From NCBI RefSeq assembly GCF_034048115.1, contig NZ_CP139145.1, positions 992,001 through 1,056,000 on the forward strand: a stretch of DNA of 64,000 nucleotides, written 5' to 3'. Position 1 is the stretch's first letter. Each line of letters starts with the position of its first letter. This DNA is from Pseudarthrobacter sp. IC2-21. GTDB lineage: Bacteria > Actinomycetota > Actinomycetes > Actinomycetales > Micrococcaceae. The notes beneath the pieces are model-generated. The model saw only the letters and a list, made by a program, of their open reading frames with translations. It had not been told where the DNA came from and made no database searches. Position numbers and translations under genes: made by a program. This document shows, in pieces, positions 49,554 through 57,560 of the stretch.

Positions 49554-51187
49554 GGTTCCCGCAGCACCCACGCGGCATTGTCCGGCTGCAGCCAGCCGTC
49601 GGCTTCCAGCGGCGCCGCAGTCGCCAGCACAGTCCCGGCCGGCAGGCGCACCGGCTCGGTTCCCATCGCCACGGCAACCAGGAACCGGGGGCTGCGTTCG
49701 CAGATCAGCAGGTTCCCGGGCTCCACCCGCCAGCTGCCGCCGTCGTCCGCGGTGAACACGCCCTGCGCCCGCAACTGGCGGCGGAGGCCGACGGCGGCAG
49801 TCACCAGAGCGAGCATGGAACCGGGGTCCTGCTGCTGGGTTTCGGCCGCGTAGGAACCCCAGCCGGCAGGCTGCGGCAGCCAGGGCGCCGCCGCCGGTTG
49901 CGCCGAGGAAAACCCGTGGCTCAACAAAGGAGACTCCGTCCAGGGGAGCGGGACGCGGGCGCCGTCGCGGGTGATGCCGCCGCGCGCCCACATCGGATCC
50001 ACCCGGGCCGCCAGCGGGACATCCACCTCCGGCAGGCCCAGCTCCTGGCCCTGATAAAGGTAGGCGGCGCCGGGCAGGCCAAGCAGCGCCAACACCGCGG
50101 CCCGTGCGCGCCGGGCGCCAAGGTTCCCGCCGCCGAACCGGGTCACGGAGCGGACAATGTCGTGGTTCTCCAGCGCCCAGCTGGGCGCCGCGCCATGAAG
50201 CTGCCGCGCGGCCTCCAGCTCTGAGCCCACGGCAGCCCATGCTTGAGGGTCCCAGCCGAGCTTCACGAACGCGAACGCGAACGCCTGGTGCATCTCGTCG
50301 GCGCGGGTGTAGCGGGCGGCCCGGGCGGGTTCCAGGTTGACCTCGCCCACCAGCAGGCGGTGCGGCTGGTACTTCTCGGCGAGCCTGCGCCAGCGCCGGT
50401 ACACCTCATGGACGTCCTCCTGGTCCGAAACCAGCGGGTTGGACCGCAGGCCGTCCACCACGTCGGTGGCGGACGGTGCGTCAGGCAGGCCGACGGCCTT
50501 GAAGAGGGCGTGCGCCACGTCGATCCGGAGGCCGTCCACGCCCTTGTCGAACCAGAAGCGCAGCACCCCTTCGAAGTAGTCGCCCACAGCGGGGTTCCGC
50601 CAGTTCCAGTCCGGCTGGCCGGGGGAGAAGAGGTGCAGGTACCAGTCGGTGTCCGTGTCTGAGTCCGGGTTGGCGCGGGACCAGGCCCGGCCACCGAAGA
50701 CGCTCTGCCAGTTGTTCGGCGGAACGTCAGACACCGAACGGGGCCCGGACCTGCGGCCCTCGACGAAGTGGAAGAGTTCCCGCTCCGGCGAGCCGGGCCC
50801 GGCGGCCACAGCGGCCTGGAACAGCGGGTGGGCCGAGGAGCAATGGTTGGGGACCACATCCAGCAGGATCCGCAGGCCCAGCGCGTGGGCCTGCGCCAGG
50901 AGCGCATCGAACTCGTCCATGGTGCCGAACAGCGGGTCCACGCCGCAGTAGTCGCTGACGTCGTAGCCCTGGTCCACCTGCGGGGAGGGCTGGAACGGGG
51001 TCATCCAGATCCCGTCCACGCCGAGGGACGCGATGTAGGGCAGCCGGGCGGCGAGCCCGGCGAGGTCGCCCACGCCGTCGCCGTTGCCATCCGCGAAGGA
51101 GCGCGGATACGCCTGATAGATCACGGCGGAGTCCCGCCACTGCCCGGTGACCGGACCTGGAAGGCGGGCGCCGCCGTCGTGCGTCAT
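49550..51187 (-). CDS. GH13 alpha-glucosidase/trehalose-synthase-like enzyme
   Basis: 545 residues. The (beta/alpha)8 barrel opens with AVIYQAYPRSFADGNGDGVG, and the conserved regions are LLDVVPNHCSS (I), GLRIDVAHAL with the nucleophile Asp (II), LLVGEVNLE with the acid/base Glu (III) and ALENHDIVR (IV). This matches oligo-alpha-glucosidases. It cleaves or transfers alpha-glucosyl units of malto- or isomalto-oligosaccharides or sucrose. The first codons (MTHDGGARL) derive from a half-copy of the dispersed palindrome. Its ATG overlaps the stop of the lipid kinase gene. Confidence 0.9.
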   Translation of the reverse strand: MTHDGGARLPGPVTGQWRDSAVIYQAYPRSFADGNGDGVGDLAGLAARLPYIASLGVDGIWMTPFQPSPQVDQGYDVSDYCGVDPLFGTMDEFDALLAQAHALGLRILLDVVPNHCSSAHPLFQAAVAAGPGSPERELFHFVEGRRSGPRSVSDVPPNNWQSVFGGRAWSRANPDSDTDTDWYLHLFSPGQPDWNWRNPAVGDYFEGVLRFWFDKGVDGLRIDVAHALFKAVGLPDAPSATDVVDGLRSNPLVSDQEDVHEVYRRWRRLAEKYQPHRLLVGEVNLEPARAARYTRADEMHQAFAFAFVKLGWDPQAWAAVGSELEAARQLHGAAPSWALENHDIVRSVTRFGGGNLGARRARAAVLALLGLPGAAYLYQGQELGLPEVDVPLAARVDPMWARGGITRDGARVPLPWTESPLLSHGFSSAQPAAAPWLPQPAGWGSYAAETQQQDPGSMLALVTAAVGLRRQLRAQGVFTADDGGSWRVEPGNLLICERSPRFLVAVAMGTEPVRLPAGTVLATAAPLEADGWLQPDNAAWVLREP

Positions 51188-52149
51188 TGCGGTGGTTGGT
51201 CCGCGGCGCCAGGTCCGTCGAACAGCGCGCTGGTGCTGCTCTGGGGCACCACCACGTGGACGGCGTTGCGCTGGATGGTGAAGTCGGTGGGCGTGGTGGC
51301 GGCGATCTCGCCGTCCAGGTTCACCGGAAGCAGCGGCTCGGTGACCAGCCGGACATGGCGGCTGGTCAGGTGGTACACGCGGTCGTGTTCGATGAAGCTG
51401 CCGTCCTTGAGCAGCCGTGCGATGCTCACGTGCTCCCGGAGCGGGCCGGCCAGGATGGCGTAGATGTCCAGGAGGTGGTCGTCGATTCCGGCGGTGGGGG
51501 AGACCGTGTTGCCGCCGCCGTAGTGCCGGCCGTTGCCGACGGCCACCTGCAGCAGGTCCTCGAGCTCCAGCGGCTCGTGGTCGCCGTCCGGGAACTCGAG
51601 GCGGGCCCGGAACGGCTTGTGCCGGGCATAGGCCAGAACCGTGGCGATGCTGTAGGCCAGCGGCCCGATGTACCGCTTCAGCCGGGGGCTGAGGGCTTCG
51701 GTCACGGACACCGACAGACCCACCGAGGCGACGTTGAGGAACGGTTCGCCGTTGGCCCGGCCGAGGTCGATGTCCACCACTTTGCCTTCTGCGATGGTGG
51801 CGCACGCCTCGGCAAGGTTGCTCGGAATCTCCAGTGTGCGGGCGAAGTCGTTGGCGGTGCCCAGCGGAAGAACACCGAGTACCACGTTGGTACCGGCAAC
51901 CCGGCCGGCGGCGTAGGATACCGTCCCGTCGCCGCCGCCGACAACCACCAGGTCGTGCCCGTCCGCAAGCACCCGGTCAAGCGTCCCGGCCAGCTCGCTT
52001 CCGGACAGCACGGGGTGCACGGCGGAGATGGGCACGCCTGCCTTGCGCATCGTGTCCACGGCAAGTTCCTGGGCCGCCCCGCGGCGGGATCCGGCGTTGA
52101 TGACAACGGCGGCGGAGCGGACGTCCCGGGGAGATTTCATGTGCGCCAT
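51184..52149 (-). CDS. Diacylglycerol/sphingosine kinase-like lipid kinase (YegS/BmrU type)
   Basis: 321 residues. The nucleotide-binding motif VVVGGGDGTVSYAAGRV, GVLPLGTANDFARTLEIP and the C-terminal LLPVNLDGEIAATTPTDF are canonical. It phosphorylates a lipid alcohol, perhaps diacylglycerol in phospholipid recycling. The start (52149) lacks a clear ribosome-binding site; an ATG 9 bp further in is possible. The 4-bp overlap with the GH13 gene indicates co-translation, although the two enzymes share no obvious pathway. Confidence 0.87.
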   Translation of the reverse strand: MAHMKSPRDVRSAAVVINAGSRRGAAQELAVDTMRKAGVPISAVHPVLSGSELAGTLDRVLADGHDLVVVGGGDGTVSYAAGRVAGTNVVLGVLPLGTANDFARTLEIPSNLAEACATIAEGKVVDIDLGRANGEPFLNVASVGLSVSVTEALSPRLKRYIGPLAYSIATVLAYARHKPFRARLEFPDGDHEPLELEDLLQVAVGNGRHYGGGNTVSPTAGIDDHLLDIYAILAGPLREHVSIARLLKDGSFIEHDRVYHLTSRHVRLVTEPLLPVNLDGEIAATTPTDFTIQRNAVHVVVPQSSTSALFDGPGAADQPPQ

Positions 52150-52340
52150 GGTATGCGGCGGACCTGTGGGTTTCCTATGGCGTCGGCGGAAACCACGACG
52201 GCGGCGCATAAGTTTCAGCGACGGGAACCTGCATGCGGGGGAGCCCAAGGCGGCGCCGGGCAGCGGGCTCCACCGCCCTCGTGCAACCCCTCAAATCCGT
52301 GCCTCAGTACGTGGTTAGAGCACCTTGAATATGTGGCCCA

Positions 52341-54023
52341 TCAGCCGGACAAACGCTGGAGCAGCAGCCCTTCCAGCGGACTGACTTGGGATGAACCATC
52401 TTCCGGTGAACCTATTTCCGACACACTGAATCTCGGCGGAAGGATTGCCGACGGATTGACGCGGGACGGGAGGACTCCCGACGGCCATTGTGGTGGTAGG
52501 CGGTCGGGTTGTTCGGCTTGGTAGTGGCGGCCGGTGGGTGATGTCCAGCCGGGTGGCTCGTCTCTGGTTGAGGCCGTTGGGGTCCACCCGCTGTTGTGTT
52601 TCAGGCCGTGGTGGCGGGGGCAGAGCTGTGCGAGGTTGCTGATTCCGGTGGTTCCGCCGTGCTGCCACGCCTGTAGGTGGTCGGTCTCGTTGTCGAGGGA
52701 GTTGTTGTTGCAGCCGGGGAAGACGCACTTGCCGTCCCGCAGCTGCAGCGCTTTCTTCATCGCCTTGGTGAGTCGATAACTGGTGCGGCCGATCTCCAGC
52801 GGTGTTCCGTCGCTGGGATCGAGCAGGACCCTGCGGAACGATTCGGCGCCGTTGGCGAGGAGCTGACGGGCCATTGAGGCGGGAATGGGCCCGTAACCGT
52901 CTAGCTCTGCCGGTTCGTCGGTGAGGCCCAGGAGTGCGAAGAACGGGACGGTGACGAGAACCTCGGCGCGGGGCGTGGGGGCCTTGCCTGCATCCGGATC
53001 CGTGGTGGTTCCGCTCAACACCGGTTCAGCCTGGTCCGGGCGGTCACTGTTTGCGGCGGTATCGAAGCTGCAGAACTCTGGCATGGGCTCATCGGAGCCC
53101 ATGAGAGTGGCCACGCCAAGCGGGTCCTCCTGCGCGTCGCCGTCGCCCTGGAGGGAGACTGTGGTGGGGATGGTGGCTGTTCTGTTGGTGAGGAGGCGTC
53201 TGACGAAGTCGTCGGACTTGAGTTGGGTAAGAGTGCGGGGTTCGTTAGGTCCTTGGAGGCTGCGGGCGGTGGCGGTGAGCTCGTTCGAGATCGCCAACGC
53301 CTGGTCTGCCGGCAGGTATGCTGCGATCCAGGCCATCCCGTCCCGGTCCGGAGTGAATTCCACCCGCCGGTCCGCGGCGCTTTTGCGGTGACGCTTCTCA
53401 ATCGATTCCGGGTGATGGCGTTCCCGCCAGCCCCGCACCTTTGCCCGTAACCGGGCCGGCACCAGTTCCGGCGCGGGGCAACCCCTCGCCGGGTTAGGGG
53501 CGTCGGGGTCGAGGAAGTGCGCCACCAAAGCGGCCGCGGCGGGATGATCCAAAGCCTCGGTCTCGTCGGCGAAGATCCGTGCCTGCTGCCAGGAGAGGCT
53601 GCCTGTGGAGAGGGCGTCCATGACCGGCGGCAATGCACACAGCTGCCGGGACTGATCCACGAACGCGGACGCGGCCCCGGAGCTGATGGTCAGGATCCCG
53701 CCGATTTCCTCAACCGTGGACATCTCGGTGTAGGTCCGCTCATGCAGGGGCGTGTCTGGTGAGGTCATCGCGTGTTGCAGGTCCATGGCTTCGGTCACGG
53801 ACCTGGCCTTCCGGGCTGCAGCCTGGGCCTCCAGCTTCTTTTCCAGCCCCATCCGTTCCAACCGAATTTCGTACGCACGCGCCAGCACATCCACACCGTC
53901 CCCGGCCACAGCCGAAGCACCGGTGGAGGCGAGGGCAGCGTCCTCGGCATCGAGCGCGGCGAGAGCAGCAACGGTGGCATAAATAGCCTCCAGACCTGTC
54001 CCCGTCCCCGCGCTGGTTCCCAT
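52341..54023 (-). CDS. HNH endonuclease with DUF222 domain
   Basis: 560 residues. The DUF222 domain (about 25-330) is recognised from LEKKLEAQAAARKARSVTEA, WQQARIFADETEAL and WIAAYLPADQALAI. The C-terminal HNH domain has DGKCVFPGCNNNSLDNETDH, HLQAWQHGGTTGISNL and LCPRHHGLKH. These proteins are multicopy in actinobacteria, including the 13E12 repeat family of mycobacteria, and are thought to be selfish or mobile nucleases. ATG 54023 chosen (AGAGGATG upstream). Low-complexity C-terminal tail. Confidence 0.9.
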   Translation of the reverse strand: MGTSAGTGTGLEAIYATVAALAALDAEDAALASTGASAVAGDGVDVLARAYEIRLERMGLEKKLEAQAAARKARSVTEAMDLQHAMTSPDTPLHERTYTEMSTVEEIGGILTISSGAASAFVDQSRQLCALPPVMDALSTGSLSWQQARIFADETEALDHPAAAALVAHFLDPDAPNPARGCPAPELVPARLRAKVRGWRERHHPESIEKRHRKSAADRRVEFTPDRDGMAWIAAYLPADQALAISNELTATARSLQGPNEPRTLTQLKSDDFVRRLLTNRTATIPTTVSLQGDGDAQEDPLGVATLMGSDEPMPEFCSFDTAANSDRPDQAEPVLSGTTTDPDAGKAPTPRAEVLVTVPFFALLGLTDEPAELDGYGPIPASMARQLLANGAESFRRVLLDPSDGTPLEIGRTSYRLTKAMKKALQLRDGKCVFPGCNNNSLDNETDHLQAWQHGGTTGISNLAQLCPRHHGLKHNSGWTPTASTRDEPPGWTSPTGRHYQAEQPDRLPPQWPSGVLPSRVNPSAILPPRFSVSEIGSPEDGSSQVSPLEGLLLQRLSG

Positions 54024-54390
54024 ACCAACATCCTCTAACGGGGGTACGACAATTTGGCCGGCAGCCAAGGCGCGCTCTCAAGGTGCGCACCGCCGTCGTA
54101 CTTTCAAAAAAGTTCCGCCGTCGCCGTTCTTGGCGGCCCCGCGTCGGCGCTACTCGCCGTCGTCGTCGTTGTGGCCGGTGTCCCGCGACGCGTGAAGGTG
54201 TCGAAGGGCACCTTATTTTGAGTAGCTCACGATAAGCCCTAGGGTTGGATGCAGGCCATCGAAGCCCTTGAGTGCCGCACCGGTGAACATGCCCGGGCCA
54301 GCAGGGCAAGCGACAACGCGCCACCGCCCTCCTGCTTGAGCGGCACAAGAACCTGTATGGCCCTCATACTGCAAAACCTAAGGAGAAACC
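54024..54390. other. Intergenic region between HNH gene and GSYV gene
   Basis: 370 bp between divergent genes. It holds one half-copy of the CCGCCGTCGTA palindrome (54088-54098) and a second CCGCCGTCG (54113-54121) but no complete hairpin. AAGGAG at 54380-54385 is the ribosome-binding site of the next gene. No coding frame was convincing. Confidence 0.4.
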
Positions 54391-54657
54391 ATGACTTTGT
54401 TGACCGAACGCCCCGCAGCATCCTCAACCGAAACCACCGTCAAGACTGCTGCCGCTACCTCCGTGGCTGACGCCGCAGTGCGCGGCGGCAGCTACGTGGC
54501 TGGTCCCGCCGGCGGCGAGGGCAGCTATGTCGCCGTTGCCGGCACCCGAAGCCTGCACCCCACCACGCGTGGCAGCTATGTCACAGCAGACGGCACTCCC
54601 GTTGTTGCCGCACGCGTCATCGAGGGCAGCTACGTAACGCTTCCAACGGCGGCCTAG
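54391..54657 (+). CDS. Small GSYV-repeat protein
   Basis: 88 residues with no family I can name confidently. A polar Thr/Ala/Ser-rich N-terminal part of about 30 residues is followed by four copies of GSYV at residues 33-36, 44-47, 61-64 and 79-82, each followed by Ala or Thr and mostly preceded by Gly, Glu or Arg. There is no signal peptide, Cys or membrane helix. The leader-plus-repeated-core look could fit a ribosomally made, modified peptide precursor or a small structural protein; no modifying enzyme is adjacent. AAGGAG ribosome-binding site and a strong terminator indicate real expression. Confidence 0.75.
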   Translation: MTLLTERPAASSTETTVKTAAATSVADAAVRGGSYVAGPAGGEGSYVAVAGTRSLHPTTRGSYVTADGTPVVAARVIEGSYVTLPTAA

Positions 54658-54699
54658 GTTCCAAGCGCGCTGCGGGGACAGCGCCGCGAGGGCACTAAG

Positions 54700-54744
54700 G
54701 GAGGCCGACGGCGGACACTGGGTGTCGCCGTCGGCCTCCTTTTT
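54700..54744 (+). terminator. Rho-independent terminator of the GSYV gene
   Basis: GGAGGCCGACGGC (54700-54712) pairs with GCCGTCGGCCTCC (54727-54739); GACAC/GTGTC extends the stem after one bulged G, and TTTTTG follows. It is the best classical terminator in the window and nearly repeats the hairpin at 47333. Confidence 0.85.
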
Positions 54745-54784
54745 GTGCCATGGGGAGAGGGCCCGGCAGGGTGCTGCGATGGGC

Positions 54785-54804
54785 TCATCTCCGTTCGCCT
54801 GGAG
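54785..54804 (+). repeat. 20-bp element shared with 47385-47404, PHO-box-like
   Basis: Identical to 47385-47404. Here GTTCGCCTGGA is followed directly by GTACGCCTTGC and GGCCATCTGGG, giving three 11-nt units that fit the spacing of actinobacterial PhoP direct repeats. It lies 80 bp upstream of the secreted endonuclease/exonuclease/phosphatase-fold gene, a plausible phosphate-regulated gene. Confidence 0.5.
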
Positions 54805-54883
54805 TACGCCTTGCGGCCATCTGGGAGGCATACGTTGAAGGCAACTTCGTCCGTACCGCCGCCTTTCCCTGTCAAGGAGTCCC

Positions 54884-56119
54884 ATGTCCACGAGACGCAC
54901 ACTCACCGCTGCCGCCACCGCCGCTGTTCTCGGCAGCCTCGCCGTTGGTTTCGGCGCAGCTCCGGCCACCGCCGAGCCCAAGAAGGACCACACGCTGGAC
55001 CTTCGTGTGGCCACCTACAACCTGTCGCTCAACCGGGCCAGCGCCGGCGAACTTGAGAAGGATCTGAGCACTCCGGACAACCATCAGGCGCGCACGCTGG
55101 CCGAGGTCATCCAGCGTGCGAACCCGGACGTCATTCTGCTGAACGAGTTCGACTACGTGCCCGGGATGCGCGCCGCCAACCTGTTCCGCGAGAACTACCT
55201 GGCGGTCGGTCAGGGCGGGGCTGACCCGGTGGACTACCCCCACGCCTATGTGGCGCCGTCGAACACCGGGATCCCCAGCGGGTTCGACCTCAATAACGAC
55301 GGCAAGGTGGGTGGTGGCGACGACGCGTTCGGGTTCGGCGCCTTCGAGGGCCAGTACGGCATGGCCATCCTGTCGAAGTACCCCATCGACACGGAGAACG
55401 TGCGGACGTTCCAAAACTTCCTGTGGAAGGACATGCCTGGGGCGCTGCTGCCGGATAACCCGGCCACGCCTGAACCGGCCGACTGGTTCTCCCCGGAGGA
55501 GCTCGACGTCGTTCGCGTGTCCAGCAAGTCGCACTGGGACGTGCCGGTAAAGGTGGGCCGCGAAACGGTGCACGTGCTTGCCTCGCACCCCACGCCGCCG
55601 ACTTTCGACGGCCCCGAGGACCGCAACGGCCGCCGCAACCACGACGAAATCCGGTTCTGGGCCGACTACATCACCCCGGGCAAGTCGCAGTACATCGTGG
55701 ACGATCAGGGCAAGAAGCGCGGGCTCCTGCCGAGTGAACCGTTCGTCATTGTCGGGGACCAGAACGCGGACCCGTTCGACGGCGACTCCGTGGCGGCCGC
55801 GGTCAACCAGCTCCTGGATTCCAAGCAGGTGGTGGACCCGCTGCCGGCCTCCGCCGGTGCCGTGGAGGCGGCGGCCCTGCAGGGCGGAGCCAACGCCGCC
55901 CATCAAGGCGACCCGCGCAACGACACCGCAGACTTCGGCGACACCGCGCCCGGGAACCTGCGGGCTGACTACGTGCTGCCCTCACGCAAGGCCACGGTGC
56001 TCGGCTCCGGCGTGTTCTGGCCGACCCAGGCTGATCCGCTCTCGCGGCTGACCGGCGTCTATCCGTTCCCGAGCAGCGACCACCGCCTGGTGTGGGTGGA
56101 TATGCAGGTGCGCGGCTGA
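54884..56119 (+). CDS. Secreted endonuclease/exonuclease/phosphatase-family protein
   Basis: 411 residues. A signal peptide (TRRTLTAAATAAVLGSLAVG) ends near APATAEP. The EEP fold shows DLRVATYNLSLNRAS (strand with Asn), ILLNEFDY (metal-binding Glu), VHVLASHPTPP, FVIVGDQNADPFDGD and SSDHRLVWVDM (Asp/His pair). An EF-hand-like loop DLNNDGKVGGGDD near residue 135 probably binds Ca2+. Likely an extracellular phosphodiesterase or phosphatase for phosphate scavenging, consistent with the PHO-box-like element upstream. GGAG-like AAGGAG precedes the ATG. Confidence 0.87.
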   Translation: MSTRRTLTAAATAAVLGSLAVGFGAAPATAEPKKDHTLDLRVATYNLSLNRASAGELEKDLSTPDNHQARTLAEVIQRANPDVILLNEFDYVPGMRAANLFRENYLAVGQGGADPVDYPHAYVAPSNTGIPSGFDLNNDGKVGGGDDAFGFGAFEGQYGMAILSKYPIDTENVRTFQNFLWKDMPGALLPDNPATPEPADWFSPEELDVVRVSSKSHWDVPVKVGRETVHVLASHPTPPTFDGPEDRNGRRNHDEIRFWADYITPGKSQYIVDDQGKKRGLLPSEPFVIVGDQNADPFDGDSVAAAVNQLLDSKQVVDPLPASAGAVEAAALQGGANAAHQGDPRNDTADFGDTAPGNLRADYVLPSRKATVLGSGVFWPTQADPLSRLTGVYPFPSSDHRLVWVDMQVRG

Positions 56120-56273
56120 CAAGCCTGGCGTAACCCGGGTTCCGTGAGGCTGTTTCGGCATGGTGGATCACGGGCGGGTGCTCGAGAGTCACGGCCTAAG
56201 CTACCCGTCAGGACCGACAAAGCAGTTGCCCTGCCCGTTCGGGAGCAGCTTCGACCCGTGCCATCCTTGAAAT

Positions 56274-57548
56274 ATGGCACGAACCTGGTTATCGGTGACG
56301 GTGGAACTGCTCGGCGGACGTGGTGAGGAGTTGTGGCCGTGGCCAGGGCGTATCTTCGCGGTCGGACCGTCGCACACTTTTATGGATCTCGCCAACGCCA
56401 TCAACGATGCCTTCGCCCGGTGGGATCGTTCGCACCTATCGGTGTTCACCCTCGCCGACGGCCGGGTCATCGCGGATGAAGAAACAGGAGCCGAGATGGC
56501 CGCATCGGTCCGGGGCCCGATCATCGCACCGATTGACATCGATGTAGCCAAGGTCGTGCGGACGGTGGAGCCGGGCTCCGAGTTTCAGTTCACGTTTGAC
56601 CTCGGTGACGGCTGGACCCACCGCTGTGTCGTTGGGGAGGCGAAGGTCGACCCGCTGGAGGTATTGGGCATCCGTCCTGGCGTTCCCCTTCCGTACTGGG
56701 GTTGGGGCAGCATCCCCGACCAGTATGGACGCCGCTGGGCAACCGACGACGGCGAGAGCAGGGTGCCAGGGAAACCGACCCGGCCGCACCCCATGCTGCT
56801 GCACGCGTGGCCCGCACACGCGCAAACACCGGATGTTGACGTGTCCGAACTGCGCACGGCTATCGGCGCAGGAGACGCGCAGCGCTTCCTTGCGGCGGTG
56901 ACAGGGCACAACATCGATGACGCTCTGCAACAGGTCGGGGCGGGCATCCCGATGGTGCTGGAGCATAGACGTCAGGAAGCTGAGCCGGTAGCACTGTCGG
57001 TCATCAACCGGCTGACTTGGCGCGGCGGCGCCGGTGACCAGGTGCTGGCCGAGGACCTGCTGGCTGGCCTACGGCGCGAGCCGCTGCCGGACCGTGTGCT
57101 GCCGGTTGATCTTGACATGCTTAGCACCGTGCTGGAGGGAGCAGTGGACCTGTCGCTGGGCGGCTACATCGACTTGCGTACCGGTGAGGTGTACGACGGC
57201 ATCTCCACTGACCCGATGATGGTCGGGGAGGATGCCGCCATCGATGTGGAGGAGGAGCCGGACCGTTGGCTGCGAGTCAGCCTCGCAGGTTCGCGGCAAG
57301 CCTGGCAGGACATGGCGGCATTCGCCGAGCGGCAGCATGACGAGGCCATCCGGGAGCGGCTGGAGCGGGCCATCGAAGGCAAAGGTGCCTTCTCCCGGTT
57401 CCGCGATGTGGTCGACGGCGAAAACCTCAGTGACCAGTGGTACGCCTTCTCCGCCGACCGTCAGACGGGCCGAGCCCGCGAGTTTCTCGCCGATAATGGC
57501 ATCCGCGTGGGCACGCGTGGTGAAGATAATGAAAGCGGGCAACCCTGA
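56274..57548 (+). CDS. pRiA4b ORF3-like domain fused to UPF0158 domain
   Basis: 424 residues. The N-terminal domain (about 1-150) has HTFMDLANAINDAFARWDRS, FQFTFDLGDGWTHRC and a later PYWGWG segment, matching the plasmid pRiA4b ORF-3 family. The C-terminal domain (about 285-415) has GYIDLRTGEVYDG, GAFSRFRDVVDGENLSDQWY and REFLADNGIR, which match UPF0158. Both domains lack a known function, and their fusion is noteworthy. Codon use is slightly less GC-biased than neighbours. Single gene, no partners. Confidence 0.8.
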   Translation: MARTWLSVTVELLGGRGEELWPWPGRIFAVGPSHTFMDLANAINDAFARWDRSHLSVFTLADGRVIADEETGAEMAASVRGPIIAPIDIDVAKVVRTVEPGSEFQFTFDLGDGWTHRCVVGEAKVDPLEVLGIRPGVPLPYWGWGSIPDQYGRRWATDDGESRVPGKPTRPHPMLLHAWPAHAQTPDVDVSELRTAIGAGDAQRFLAAVTGHNIDDALQQVGAGIPMVLEHRRQEAEPVALSVINRLTWRGGAGDQVLAEDLLAGLRREPLPDRVLPVDLDMLSTVLEGAVDLSLGGYIDLRTGEVYDGISTDPMMVGEDAAIDVEEEPDRWLRVSLAGSRQAWQDMAAFAERQHDEAIRERLERAIEGKGAFSRFRDVVDGENLSDQWYAFSADRQTGRAREFLADNGIRVGTRGEDNESGQP

Positions 57549-57560
57549 TTAGGTGCGCGG

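Noticed and set aside
56132..56141. AACCCGGGTT palindrome after the secreted phosphatase-like gene
   Set aside because: A 10-bp palindrome without loop or T-run cannot act as a hairpin terminator, and such short palindromes occur by chance.
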